A DNA stretch of 64,000 nt, taken from positions 37,347 to 101,346 of the forward strand of contig NZ_LQGY01000034.1 of NCBI RefSeq assembly GCF_001620055.1, given 5' to 3'. Each line of letters begins with the position of its first letter. Within the stretch, counting starts at the first letter, position 1. A model generated the notes under the pieces. That model was not told the origin of the DNA. It saw nothing but the letters and a program-made list of their open reading frames with translations, and made no database searches. Below are positions 42,126-50,833 of this stretch, one piece after another. The position numbers and the translations under genes were made by a program. The stretch comes from Agromyces sp. NDB4Y10 (lineage in GTDB: Bacteria; Actinomycetota; Actinomycetes; Actinomycetales; Microbacteriaceae).

Positions 42126-43058
42126 TCAGGCGTCCCGCGCGCAGCGGAACCCGACGTGCGTCGTCGACGAGTCCTCCGCCTGCGGCGACCGGGCTGCCGG
42201 CCGGTAGCGGAGGCAGTACTGCGGTGAGCAGAGGTGCGAACCGCCCTTGAGCACCCGGCGCGGCATGCGGGACCCGGGTTCGGCGCTCGCCGCGGCATCC
42301 GCCAACAGGTCGCGGCGGCCGCCGCGCTCGACGCCCCGGCCCGGTTCGGCGCCCGGCACGACGTGGCGCGGGGTGGCGTAGTCGGTCGTCCACTCCCACA
42401 CGTTGCCGGTCATGTCGACGAGGCCGTAGCCGTTCGGCGGGAAGGTGCCGACGGGGGAGGTGCCGCGCCATCCGCTCGCCCCGGTGTTGCGGTAAGGGAA
42501 GTCGCCCTGCCAGCTGTTCGCCATGAGGCGGCCGCCCGGGCGTTCCTCGTCGCCCCACGCGAACCGGGCGCCGTCGAGCCCGCCGCGCGCCGCGAACTCG
42601 AACTCGGCCTCGGTCGGGAGCCGCTTGCCGGCCCAGGCCGCGTAGGCGGCGCCGTCCTCGAAGGCGACGTGCACGACCGGGTGGTCCGGCCGATCGTCGA
42701 CGGTCGTTCCCGGGCCGAACGGATGCCGCCAGCTCGCGCCCGGCACCCACCGCCACCACTGGCGCCAGTCGCGCAGGTCGACCGGCCCGTCGGTCGGCGT
42801 GAACACCAGCGACCCGGGCACGAGCTCGGCCGGGTCGGCGCCGGGGAAGTCGGACGGGTCGAGGTCGCGCTCGGCGACCGTGAGGTATCCGGTGGCGTCG
42901 ACGAACGCGGCGAACTGCGCGTTCGTCACCGGGTGCACGTCGAGCTCGAACGCGGGCACCTCGCGCACGTGGACCGGGCCCTCCTCGGGCTGCTCCGTCG
43001 AGCCCATGCGGAACGCGCCGCCGGGCAGCCGCACCATCCGGGTCGTCGTCGCCCCCAC
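42126..43058 (-). CDS. Formylglycine-generating enzyme (sulfatase-modifying)
   Basis: A 310-residue FGE. It oxidises a Cys in a sulfatase CxPxR motif to formylglycine. The two copper-binding active cysteines are present, C277 and C282 in GGSHLCSPQYCLRYRPAAR, and the N-terminal GAFRMGS ... and WEWTTDY motifs match. GTG 43058 is six bases after the -10 TAGGCT (43070-43065), so it is leaderless. No sulfatase gene is in this window. It is convergent with the flavoprotein (4 bases between stops). Confidence 0.92.
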   Translation of the reverse strand: MGATTTRMVRLPGGAFRMGSTEQPEEGPVHVREVPAFELDVHPVTNAQFAAFVDATGYLTVAERDLDPSDFPGADPAELVPGSLVFTPTDGPVDLRDWRQWWRWVPGASWRHPFGPGTTVDDRPDHPVVHVAFEDGAAYAAWAGKRLPTEAEFEFAARGGLDGARFAWGDEERPGGRLMANSWQGDFPYRNTGASGWRGTSPVGTFPPNGYGLVDMTGNVWEWTTDYATPRHVVPGAEPGRGVERGGRRDLLADAAASAEPGSRMPRRVLKGGSHLCSPQYCLRYRPAARSPQAEDSSTTHVGFRCARDA

Positions 43059-43088
43059 CCCCCGAGCCTACGCCCGCCCCTCTGCGCC

Positions 43089-43156
43089 GGGCCGTGAGAT
43101 GACGCGAATCGCTTCTGGAGCGCGCCCAAGCGGCGCTTCGCGTCATCTCACGGCCC
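43089..43156. repeat. Intergenic inverted repeat, type A copy 1
   Basis: Perfect 20-bp arms (43089-43108 and 43137-43156) enclose a 28-base loop. Arms contain the core GAGATGACGCGA / TCGCGTCATCTC that recurs at 44187. It lies upstream of the DUF559 gene. Confidence 0.85.
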
Positions 43157-43273
43157 GGGGTGGGAGGGGGAGGGAGGGGGGACTGGTTCTCCACAGGGCG
43201 GGGAGACGGGGGCGCGTCCACGGGGAAGGGGGGTCCGGCGTGGGCGTCGGCGCGCGAGCGGGACACTGGCGCG

Positions 43274-44194
43274 GTGGGTGCGCGCGTGAGACTGCCGGAC
43301 GAGGTCGCGAGCGGCCCGTTCTCCGTCGAGCGGGGCCGGGCCGCCGGCCTCGGGCCGGGCCGGCTCCGGGGGCCCGATCTCACCCGGCCGTTCCACGGAG
43401 TCCGGCTCGCGGCATCCGTCGACCCAGACCTGCGCGTGCGATGCCGGGCGTACGGCGAGCGGATGCGGCCCTGCGAGGCCTTCACGCATCGGACCGCCGC
43501 AGCACTGCACGGCCTCCCCGTTCCCTCGCGAGGCGATGGGCTCATCGACGTCGGGGCGTGCGAACCCCACGGGATCCCGCGAGCGCGCGGGGTCCGCGGG
43601 CACCGCCTCCGACCCGACCTGGTCCGCGTCGTCGAGTTCGACGGCCTGCGGGTCGTGTCGGCGGTCGACGCGTGGTGCCAGCTCGCGGCCGAGCTCACCG
43701 AGCGGCAGCTGGTCGTGCTGGGCGACGCGCTCGTGCGCCGGCGCCATGCATCGGCCACGCTCGAGCAGCTGCGGGCCGCGACGCGGCGCATGGCCGGGCG
43801 GCGCGGGAGCCGGAAGCTCGTGCGGGCCCTCGCGAAGGTGCGGCCGCGCACGGACTCGCCGGCCGAGACCGAGCTCCGGCTCGACCTCATCGAGGCGGGG
43901 CTGCCCGAGCCCGAGGTCAACGTCGCGATCCACGACGCCCACGGGCGGCAGATCGCCATCGCCGACCTGGTCTACCCCGAGTGGCGCGTGATCGTCGAGT
44001 ACGACGGGGAGCACCACCGGCTCGAGCGGCGGCAGTACGGCCGCGACGTCGATCGGCTGGACGACCTGGCGCACGCCGGGTGGCGCGTCATCCGCTTCAA
44101 CGCCACGCACGTCGGCCGTCGCCGCAGCGACCGCATCGAACGCGTGCGCGACGCCCTCACCGCCGCCGGCTGGACCGCGTCGGCCGCGAGATGA
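43274..44194 (+). CDS. DUF559 (endonuclease-like) domain protein
   Basis: A 306-residue protein. The C-terminal part (WRVIVEYDGEHHRLERRQYGRDVDRLDDLAHAGWRVIRF) is a DUF559/very-short-patch-repair-like PD-(D/E)xK fold with a candidate metal site EYDGEHH. The N-terminal half (YGERMRPCEAFTHRTAAALHGLPVP) is the AbiEi-like or DNA-binding portion typical of these actinobacterial proteins. GTG 43274 is six bases after GACACT. The gene is bracketed by two copies of the same intergenic inverted repeat, and its stop codon lies inside the second. Confidence 0.8.
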   Translation: MGARVRLPDEVASGPFSVERGRAAGLGPGRLRGPDLTRPFHGVRLAASVDPDLRVRCRAYGERMRPCEAFTHRTAAALHGLPVPSRGDGLIDVGACEPHGIPRARGVRGHRLRPDLVRVVEFDGLRVVSAVDAWCQLAAELTERQLVVLGDALVRRRHASATLEQLRAATRRMAGRRGSRKLVRALAKVRPRTDSPAETELRLDLIEAGLPEPEVNVAIHDAHGRQIAIADLVYPEWRVIVEYDGEHHRLERRQYGRDVDRLDDLAHAGWRVIRFNATHVGRRRSDRIERVRDALTAAGWTASAAR

Positions 44195-44242
44195 CGCGAT
44201 CGGCTGTTCGCCGGCGGGTCGACGGCGTTTCGCGTCATCTCG
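44187..44242. repeat. Intergenic inverted repeat, type A copy 2
   Basis: Arms CGAGATGACGCGA / TCGCGTCATCTCG (13 bp, 44187-44199 and 44230-44242) share the core of copy 1. The left arm contains the DUF559 stop codon (44192-44194). Confidence 0.82.
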
Positions 44243-44265
44243 ACGCGCTCACGGGAGGACGACGG

Positions 44266-45609
44266 TCAGGGGAGGAGGCGGGTGGGACCGCGGAAGAGGT
44301 AGGTCGTTTCGCGGATCGAGTGCTCGTGCAGCATGAGCATCAGCAGGCGCGCGAGGCCCATGCCGAAGCCGCCGTGCGGGGGCACGCCGTAGCGGAAGAA
44401 GTCGAGATAGAACCCGAGCTCCTCGGGGTCGAGGCCCTTCTCCTTCGCCTGCTCGACGAGCACGTCGATGCGGTGCTCGCGCTGCGCGCCCGTCGAGATC
44501 TCGACGCCGTTGTAGATCAGGTCGTACGAGTTCGTGAGCGACGGGTCGCCCTCGTGGCGCATGTGGTAGAACGGCCGGATGCTCGACGCGTAGTCGGTGA
44601 GGAACACGAACTCGTGGCCGAGTTCCTCCTTGACGTACTGCGAGATCTGGCGCTCGCCCTCCGGGTCCATGTCGGCGTCGGCGCGAGGCACGACGTAGCC
44701 GCGGGACGCGACGATCTCCTTCGCCTCGGCGAGCGGGATGCGCGGGAACGGCGTGGTCGGCACGGTCACCTCGACGCCGAACAGCTCGGCGATCTCGGCG
44801 CCGTGCTTCTCCTTCACGGCCGTGAAACCCGCGACGAGGAGTTCCTCGTGCATGCGCATCACGTCCTCGTGCGAGTCGATCCAGCTCATCTCGGCGTCGA
44901 TCGACGTGAACTCCGTCGCGTGGCGCGACGTGAACGACGGGTCGGCGCGGAACGCGGGGCCCACCTCGAACACGCGGCCGAGGCCCGCGGGCTGCGCCAT
45001 CTGCTTGAAGAACTGCGGGCTCTGGGCGAGGTACGCCTTGCCCTCGAAGTACCCGAGCTCGAACAGCTCGGCACGCGACTCGGATGCCGAGGCCATGAGT
45101 TTCGGCGTCTGGATCTCGACCCAGTCGCGCTCGACCCAGTACGTGCGGAGCGCGTGCAGGAACGTGGTCTGCACGCGGAAGATGAGGTTCTGCTTCGGGT
45201 GGCGCAGGTCGAGGAAGCGCCAGTCCATGCGCTTGTCGAGGCTGGAGTCGGCCGCGATCGGCGTCTCCTCGGCCTCGGTGACGATCTCGAGCGACTCGAT
45301 CTTCACCTCGAGCCCGCCGAGCTTCACGCGCTCGTCGTGCTTCAGCTGCCCGGTGACCGTGATGAACGTGCCGTGGCCGAGCGCCGAGATCTGCTCGGTC
45401 AGCGCGAACGCCTCGGCGGCGCCGACGCTGACGCCCTCGGGGTCGAGCTCGCGCACGGCCGGGTTCACGAGCTGCACCGCGCCGGACTCGTCGCGCAGGA
45501 TGATGAACTGCACCTTCTTCTGATCACGGACGGTCTCGACCCATCCGGCGACGGTGACGGAGCCGTCGGGGAGGGCGGCGAGCTGCTTGACCAGGGTGCG
45601 CGTGTTCAC
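44266..45609 (-). CDS. aspS: Aspartyl-tRNA synthetase, archaeal-type (probably non-discriminating)
   Basis: A 447-residue class IIb synthetase. The OB-fold anticodon domain (VTVAGWVETVRDQKKVQFIILRDESG) is followed by the catalytic core with motif 2 (FRADPSFTSRHATEFT) and motif 3 (GFGMGLARLLMLMLHEH). The large GAD insertion of bacterial AspRS is absent and length fits the archaeal/eukaryotic type. Such enzymes usually charge both tRNA-Asp and tRNA-Asn and need GatCAB to make Asn-tRNA. The GTG start is eight bases after TAGGAT, so it may be leaderless. Confidence 0.93.
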   Translation of the reverse strand: MNTRTLVKQLAALPDGSVTVAGWVETVRDQKKVQFIILRDESGAVQLVNPAVRELDPEGVSVGAAEAFALTEQISALGHGTFITVTGQLKHDERVKLGGLEVKIESLEIVTEAEETPIAADSSLDKRMDWRFLDLRHPKQNLIFRVQTTFLHALRTYWVERDWVEIQTPKLMASASESRAELFELGYFEGKAYLAQSPQFFKQMAQPAGLGRVFEVGPAFRADPSFTSRHATEFTSIDAEMSWIDSHEDVMRMHEELLVAGFTAVKEKHGAEIAELFGVEVTVPTTPFPRIPLAEAKEIVASRGYVVPRADADMDPEGERQISQYVKEELGHEFVFLTDYASSIRPFYHMRHEGDPSLTNSYDLIYNGVEISTGAQREHRIDVLVEQAKEKGLDPEELGFYLDFFRYGVPPHGGFGMGLARLLMLMLHEHSIRETTYLFRGPTRLLP

Positions 45610-45716
45610 GAGCGCCCATCCTACCGGCCGCGGTTTCCCCGCCCGACCGGGCTCCTTCCCGCTCCCGCGCCGGCGCTCGGGGGATTCAAAGGGAACCGCT
45701 TCGTAGACTGGAGGGC

Positions 45717-46361
45717 GTGCCGGCCGAGCAGATCCATCTCGTGCGCCATGGCGAGGTTTTCAACCCCCAGGGCGTGCTCTACGGTCGCCTCCCCGGTTTC
45801 GGACTGAGCGACCTCGGTCACGCGATGGCCGAAGCGGCCGCGGTCGACCTCGCGATGCGCAAGCGCGACGTCGCCGCGCTCATCTCCTCGCCGCTGCAGC
45901 GCACCCAGCAGTCGGCTGAGCCGATCGGCAAGGCGTTCTCGCTCGAGCCGACGCTCGACGAGCGCATCATCGAGCCGACGAACCGGTTCGAGGGCAAGCG
46001 GATGTCGGGGCGCGACTCGGCCCTGCGCGACGTGCGCAACTGGGCGTTCCTCGTCAACCCGTGGGAGCCGAGCTGGGGCGAGCCGTTCCGCTCGATCGCC
46101 GACCGCATGCTCGCCGCGATGACCGACGCCGCGGACTCCGTCGACGGCGGCGACGTGGTGCTCGTCAGTCACCAGCTCCCGATCTGGATGGTGCATCGCC
46201 GCGTGGCCGGCAAGTCCCTCGCGCACGACCCGCGCCGCCGCCGCTGCGCGCTCTCGAGCATCACCACGTTCGAGCGGCGCGGCCGCCGCTTCGTCGAGGT
46301 CGGGTACCGCGATCCCGCCGCCGGGCTCCAGGAGCAGGCGACCGATGTGGGGGCGGTGTGA
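45717..46361 (+). CDS. Histidine phosphatase family protein
   Basis: A 214-residue phosphoglycerate mutase-like phosphatase. The phospho-acceptor motif is LVRHGEVFNP, with a second active-site part SSPLQRTQQSAE and the C-terminal LVSHQLPIW. The GTG start is seven bases after the -10 TAGACT (45704-45709), which indicates a leaderless mRNA. It is the first gene of the cytochrome c maturation operon, where it is a regular guest in actinobacteria; its substrate is unknown. Confidence 0.9.
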   Translation: MPAEQIHLVRHGEVFNPQGVLYGRLPGFGLSDLGHAMAEAAAVDLAMRKRDVAALISSPLQRTQQSAEPIGKAFSLEPTLDERIIEPTNRFEGKRMSGRDSALRDVRNWAFLVNPWEPSWGEPFRSIADRMLAAMTDAADSVDGGDVVLVSHQLPIWMVHRRVAGKSLAHDPRRRRCALSSITTFERRGRRFVEVGYRDPAAGLQEQATDVGAV

Positions 46362-46966
46362 TGGGCCACCGGAGGTTCTCCGCCGCGGTGGCGCTCGCCG
46401 CGGCATCCGTGCTCGTGCTCGCCGGATGCTCGAGCGACCCGTTGGCCGAGCAGTACCGCGCGGGCGACAACAAGGGCTACATCGCCGGTGACGGCACGAT
46501 CGCCGAGTTCCCCGCCGATCAGCGCGGCGAGCCGGTCGAGTTCGCGGGCGAGTCCATCGAGGGCGAGCCGATCGACTCGGCCGACCTGGCGGGCGAGGTC
46601 GTGGTCGTGAACTTCTGGTACGCCGGCTGCGCGCCGTGCCGCGCCGAGGCGCCGCTGCTGCAGCAGGTGCACGAGGAGTTCGACGGCGAGGGCGCCGCGT
46701 TCGTCGGCGTGAACGTGCGCGACCAGGCGGCGACCGCGGCATCCTTCGAGCAGAACTACGGCATCACCTACCCGTCGATCATCGACGTGAACGACGGCGC
46801 CGTGCAGTACGCGTTCGCGGGCGACGTGCCCCCGTCGGCCGTGCCGACCACGCTCGTGCTCGACGCCGAGGGCCGGGTCGCAGCGCGGATCCTCGGCCAG
46901 CTGAAGGACGCGTCGATCCTGTCGACCATCGTCGGCGACCTCGTCGACGAGGCCGCGGCGGCGTAG
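46361..46966 (+). CDS. TlpA/ResA-like thioredoxin lipoprotein
   Basis: A 201-residue exported thiol reductase. It has a signal with lipobox LAGC and a thioredoxin fold with active site WYAGCAPCRAE. It probably keeps the CXXCH thiols of apocytochrome c reduced outside the membrane, using electrons from CcdA, which follows. The ATG overlaps the preceding stop (TGATG), so it is co-translated. Confidence 0.92.
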   Translation: MGHRRFSAAVALAAASVLVLAGCSSDPLAEQYRAGDNKGYIAGDGTIAEFPADQRGEPVEFAGESIEGEPIDSADLAGEVVVVNFWYAGCAPCRAEAPLLQQVHEEFDGEGAAFVGVNVRDQAATAASFEQNYGITYPSIIDVNDGAVQYAFAGDVPPSAVPTTLVLDAEGRVAARILGQLKDASILSTIVGDLVDEAAAA

Positions 46967-46978
46967 CGGCGGCGACGG

Positions 46979-47731
46979 ATGGAACTCGGCGAGATCATCT
47001 TCAGCGGCCAGCTGCTCGTGGCCGTGCCCATCGCGATCGCGGCGGGCCTCGTGTCGTTCCTGTCGCCGTGCGTGCTGCCGCTCGTGCCCGGGTACCTCGG
47101 CTACCTGGGCGGGTTCGCTGAGGCGAGCGCCGAGGTCGACGAGCAGCGTCGCGCCCGCCGTCGCCTGCTGCTCGGGGTGCTGCTGTTCATCGCCGGGTTC
47201 ACGCTCGTGTTCCTCGTCTTCACGACCGCGTTCGGGGTGCTCGGGGCGTGGCTGCGGCTGTACTCCGACCTGATCATCCGGGTGCTCGGCGTGGTGCTGG
47301 TGGTGATGGGCCTCGTGTTCATCGGGCAGTTCACGTTCCTGCAGCGCACGATCAAGCCGTCGTGGCGTCCGGCGACGGGGCTCGCGGGCGCGCCGCTGCT
47401 CGGCATCGTGTTCGGCCTCGGGTGGACGCCGTGCATCGGCCCGACCCTCGCCGTCGTGCTCGCGCTCAGCGCGGATTCCGCGAACCCGGGTCGCGGTGCG
47501 CTGCTGGGCCTCGCGTACTGCATCGGCCTCGGCATCCCGTTCGTGCTCGTCGCGTTCGGGTTCGGCTGGGCGGCGAACGCGCTCGCGTTCGTGCGGCGCC
47601 ACATCCGCGCGGTGAACATCGTCGGGGGCGCGCTGCTCATCGTGATCGGCCTGCTGATGGTGTCGGGCCTGTGGACCATCTGGATGTACGACCTGCAGGC
47701 GGTGATCAGTGGTTTCGTCCCGGCGATCTGA
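46979..47731 (+). CDS. ccdA: Cytochrome c biogenesis protein CcdA
   Basis: A 250-residue membrane protein with six helices that moves electrons from cytoplasmic thioredoxin to the outside. The two conserved Cys-Pro-type sites are LSPCVLPLVPGYLGYL and GLGWTPCIGPTLA. It lies 12 bases after the thioredoxin gene and overlaps resB by 23 bases. Confidence 0.95.
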   Translation: MELGEIIFSGQLLVAVPIAIAAGLVSFLSPCVLPLVPGYLGYLGGFAEASAEVDEQRRARRRLLLGVLLFIAGFTLVFLVFTTAFGVLGAWLRLYSDLIIRVLGVVLVVMGLVFIGQFTFLQRTIKPSWRPATGLAGAPLLGIVFGLGWTPCIGPTLAVVLALSADSANPGRGALLGLAYCIGLGIPFVLVAFGFGWAANALAFVRRHIRAVNIVGGALLIVIGLLMVSGLWTIWMYDLQAVISGFVPAI

Positions 47732-49499
47732 GGCTGAGCGAGCGGATGCCGCGTCCGCGCGCGACACCGGCGTCGACCCGTTGCGCCCCTCCGACTACGA
47801 CGACGGCACGACGGGCGCGGACGCGGGCGCCGGCGCGGACGCGGGCGACCCCGGCCGCGCGGCATCCGCTGACCGGAACCGGGGCGACGCCGTCACGGGG
47901 CCGAAGCTCGGACCGGTGGGGTGGCTGCGCTTCGCGTGGCGGCAGCTCACGAGCATGCGCACGGCGCTGCTGCTGTTGCTGCTGCTCGCGATCGCGGCGA
48001 TCCCCGGCTCGCTCGTGCCGCAGCGCTCGAGCGACCCGAACGGCGTCGTGCAGTACTTCGCCGACAACCCCGACCTCGCGCCGGTGCTCGACTCGTTCCA
48101 GATGTTCGACGTGTACACGTCGGTCTGGTTCTCGTCGATCTACCTGCTGCTGTTCGTCTCGCTCATCGGCTGCATCGTGCCGCGCACGAAGCACCATTTC
48201 CAGGCGCTGCGTGCTCGGCCGCCGAAGACCCCGGCGCGGCTCGAGCGGCTGCCGGCGTACGTCGAGCGCCCCCTCGCCTCGTCGGATGCGACGGACGGGG
48301 CCCCGACCTCGGAGGCCGCGATCGAGCGCGCCGCCGCCGACCTCAAGCGCGCCGGGTACCGGGTCGAGCGCTACGACGTGCGCGGTGCGCCGTCCGTCTC
48401 GGCGGAGCGCGGCTACATGCGCGAGACCGGCAACCTCGTGTTCCACACCGCGCTCGTCGGCGTGCTCGTCGCCGTCGGCATCGGCGGCGGCTTCGGCTTC
48501 TCGGGTCAGCGCGTGATCGTCGAGGGGCAGTCGTTCGTGAACACGCTCGCCGCCTACGACTCGTTCAACCCCGGCCGGTTCTTCGACGACACGTCGCTCA
48601 CCCCGTACCGGCTCACGCTCGACGAGCTCGAGGCGGTCTACGAGACCGAGAACCGCGACGCGCTCGGGCAGCCGATCGACTTCACGGCGCGTGTGTCGAT
48701 CACGGGCGACGGCGAGGCGGCGGCCCGCGAGCTCAAGGTCAACGAGCCGCTCTACGAGTACGGCACCGACGTGTACCTGCTCGGCAACGGGTACGCCCCG
48801 ACGATCACGGTCCGCGACCCCGACGGCGAGGTCGTGTTCACCGACTCGGTGCCGTTCCTCCCGCAGGACGCGAACCTCACCTCGATCGGCGTCGTGAAGG
48901 TGCCGGACGGCCTCGACGAGCAGGTCGGCATGGTCGGCTTCTTCTATCCGACGCAGACCACGCTGTCGTCCGGCGCGTTCACGTCGTCGTACCCCGACCT
49001 CGTGTATCCGGTGCTGACGCTCAACGTGTTCCAGGGCGACCTCGGCATCAACGAGGGCACCCCGCGGTCGGTGTACCAGCTCGACACGAGCGGCATGGAG
49101 CAGCTCACGGGCGGGCAGACCGGCGTCGACTCGATCGAGCTCATGCCGGGCGAGTCCGCCGAGCTGCCGAACGGGCTCGGCACGGTCGAGTTCGAGAACG
49201 CGACCCCGGATGCCGCGGACGGCGACTACTCCGAGAGCGTGCCGCGGTTCGCCTCGTTCGACGTGCACCACGACCCGTCGCAGGGCTGGGTGCTGGTGTT
49301 CTCGGTGCTGATCCTCGGCGGGCTGCTGCTGTCGCTGTTCGTGCCGCGCCGGCGCATGTGGGTCAAGGCGGTGACCCGAGCGGATGGCTCGACGGTGCTG
49401 CAGTACGCGGGCCTCGCCCGCGGCGACGACCCGGGCCTCGAGCGCGCGGTCGAGGAGTTCGCCGACGCGCACGCCGGGAAGGAACCGGTGGCCGAGTAG
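47709..49499 (+). CDS. resB: Cytochrome c biogenesis protein ResB
   Basis: A 596-residue System II haem-handling membrane protein. Transmembrane helices occur near 75-100 (TALLLLLLLAIAAIPGSLVPQR), 125-150 (SSIYLLLFVSLIGCIVPRTKHH), 225-245 and at ~530 (VFSVLILGGLLLSLFVPRRRMWVK), with a large extracytoplasmic domain between the last two. GTG 47709 is the likely start, though the acidic 70-residue N-terminus is poorly conserved. It forms the haem-attachment complex with CcsB. Confidence 0.93.
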   Translation: MVSSRRSEAERADAASARDTGVDPLRPSDYDDGTTGADAGAGADAGDPGRAASADRNRGDAVTGPKLGPVGWLRFAWRQLTSMRTALLLLLLLAIAAIPGSLVPQRSSDPNGVVQYFADNPDLAPVLDSFQMFDVYTSVWFSSIYLLLFVSLIGCIVPRTKHHFQALRARPPKTPARLERLPAYVERPLASSDATDGAPTSEAAIERAAADLKRAGYRVERYDVRGAPSVSAERGYMRETGNLVFHTALVGVLVAVGIGGGFGFSGQRVIVEGQSFVNTLAAYDSFNPGRFFDDTSLTPYRLTLDELEAVYETENRDALGQPIDFTARVSITGDGEAAARELKVNEPLYEYGTDVYLLGNGYAPTITVRDPDGEVVFTDSVPFLPQDANLTSIGVVKVPDGLDEQVGMVGFFYPTQTTLSSGAFTSSYPDLVYPVLTLNVFQGDLGINEGTPRSVYQLDTSGMEQLTGGQTGVDSIELMPGESAELPNGLGTVEFENATPDAADGDYSESVPRFASFDVHHDPSQGWVLVFSVLILGGLLLSLFVPRRRMWVKAVTRADGSTVLQYAGLARGDDPGLERAVEEFADAHAGKEPVAE

Positions 49500-49570
49500 C
49501 GCGCGGCGGAGCCGCACGCGTACCGAGACCCCCCAGCGAACCCGAACATTCTTCGACGTAAGGTAGAACA

Positions 49571-50608
49571 GTGACGCTCGACGAGATCTCCATCCTCTCC
49601 GTGTACTCGGCCATGGCCGTGTACGCGATCGCGTTCATCGCCTACTCGATCGACCTCGCCAAGCGATCGGCGGCGTCCGCCACGGCGGCCGACGCCCAGG
49701 TCGCGGCCGCGTCCGGCACGACCTCGAAGGCTGCCGCGACCGCGGCGGCCGGTGGTTCCGTGCAGACCGCGGTGAAGGCGAACGCCCCGGCGAAGGCGGC
49801 ATCCGCTCGACCGGGTGGCGACGGCGCCGTCGCGTACGGCCGCTCGCCGTCGCTGCGCGTCGCCGTGGCCATGACGGTGATCGCGTGGGCGCTGCACCTC
49901 GCCGCGACGGTGCTGCGCGGTATCGCCGCCGAGCGCGTGCCGTGGGCCAACATGTACGAGTTCGCGCTCACGGGCACCCTCGTCATCACGACCGTCTACC
50001 TCGTCGTCATCACCTTCTCGCGCACGACCGACCTGCGCTTCCTCGGCACGTTCATCACGGGCCTCGTGCTCGTCTCGCTCGGCGTCGCGACCGTGAACTT
50101 CTACGTCAGCGTCGTCCCGCTGCCGCCGGCGCTGCAGTCGTACTGGCTCGTCATCCACGTGTTCGTGGCGACCGCCGCGGTCGGCTTCTTCGCGCTCGGC
50201 TTCGCGCTGTCGGTCGTGCAGCTCATGCAGTCGCGTCGCGAGGCGATCGCGGCGACGGCGGATGCCGCGAAGAAGTCGTTCCTCGCGACCCTCCCGAGCG
50301 CGGCCTCGCTCGAGAACCTCGCGTACCGCATCAACATCATCGGCTTCATCCTCTGGACCTTCACCCTGATGGCCGGCGCGATCTGGGCCGAGAAGGCCTG
50401 GGGTCGCTACTGGGGCTGGGACACCAAGGAGGTGTGGACCTTCATCATCTGGGTGGTCTACGCCGGCTACATCCACGCTCGCGCGACGCGCGGCTGGCGC
50501 GGCACCCGCTCGGCGTGGCTCGCGATCATCGGCTTCTCGGCGGTGCTGTTCAACTTCACCGTGGTGAACCTGTTCTTCAAGGGACTGCACGCGTACTCGG
50601 GTCTCTGA
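49571..50608 (+). CDS. ccsB: Cytochrome c biogenesis protein CcsB (CcsA family)
   Basis: A 345-residue haem lyase partner. The WWD-type haem site is WGRYWGWDTKEVWTFIIWVVYAGYIHAR, with flanking conserved histidines (WALHLAATV, WLVIHVFVATAA). About eight helices are present. A GTG start (VTLDEISILSVYSAM) follows the AAGG in TAAGGTAG. This is the last gene of the operon, and a strong terminator separates it from the amylase gene. Confidence 0.95.
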   Translation: MTLDEISILSVYSAMAVYAIAFIAYSIDLAKRSAASATAADAQVAAASGTTSKAAATAAAGGSVQTAVKANAPAKAASARPGGDGAVAYGRSPSLRVAVAMTVIAWALHLAATVLRGIAAERVPWANMYEFALTGTLVITTVYLVVITFSRTTDLRFLGTFITGLVLVSLGVATVNFYVSVVPLPPALQSYWLVIHVFVATAAVGFFALGFALSVVQLMQSRREAIAATADAAKKSFLATLPSAASLENLAYRINIIGFILWTFTLMAGAIWAEKAWGRYWGWDTKEVWTFIIWVVYAGYIHARATRGWRGTRSAWLAIIGFSAVLFNFTVVNLFFKGLHAYSGL

Positions 50609-50752
50609 TCCGACCGCCCGGCGGATCCCCGGTCGCCGAGCGCGCGTTCTCGCGACGAGTGCGCGGGCGCCGGCACGCGCGCTCGTCGTCGAATCGCGCA
50701 CTCGAACGCCTGCCGTGACGCAGCGTTGCCGCGGCCGCGCTGACGCGCAACA

Positions 50753-50788
50753 GGGCGGCATCGACGCGAGCTCGCGCCGATGCCGCCC
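50753..50788. terminator. Bidirectional terminator between ccsB and amylase
   Basis: Nearly perfect 18-bp arms (GGGCGGCATCGACGCGAG / CTCGCGCCGATGCCGCCC, one A-C mismatch) without a loop base. It stops both convergent units. Confidence 0.8.
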
Positions 50789-50833
50789 CTTCCCGGCTCA
50801 CGGCGCCGGAAGCCCCGGCCGCCGTGAGGTCTC

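Noticed and set aside
43274..44194. DUF559 gene as part of an AbiE toxin-antitoxin pair
   Set aside because: There is no second gene in an operon with it, and stand-alone proteins of this layout are common in actinobacteria.
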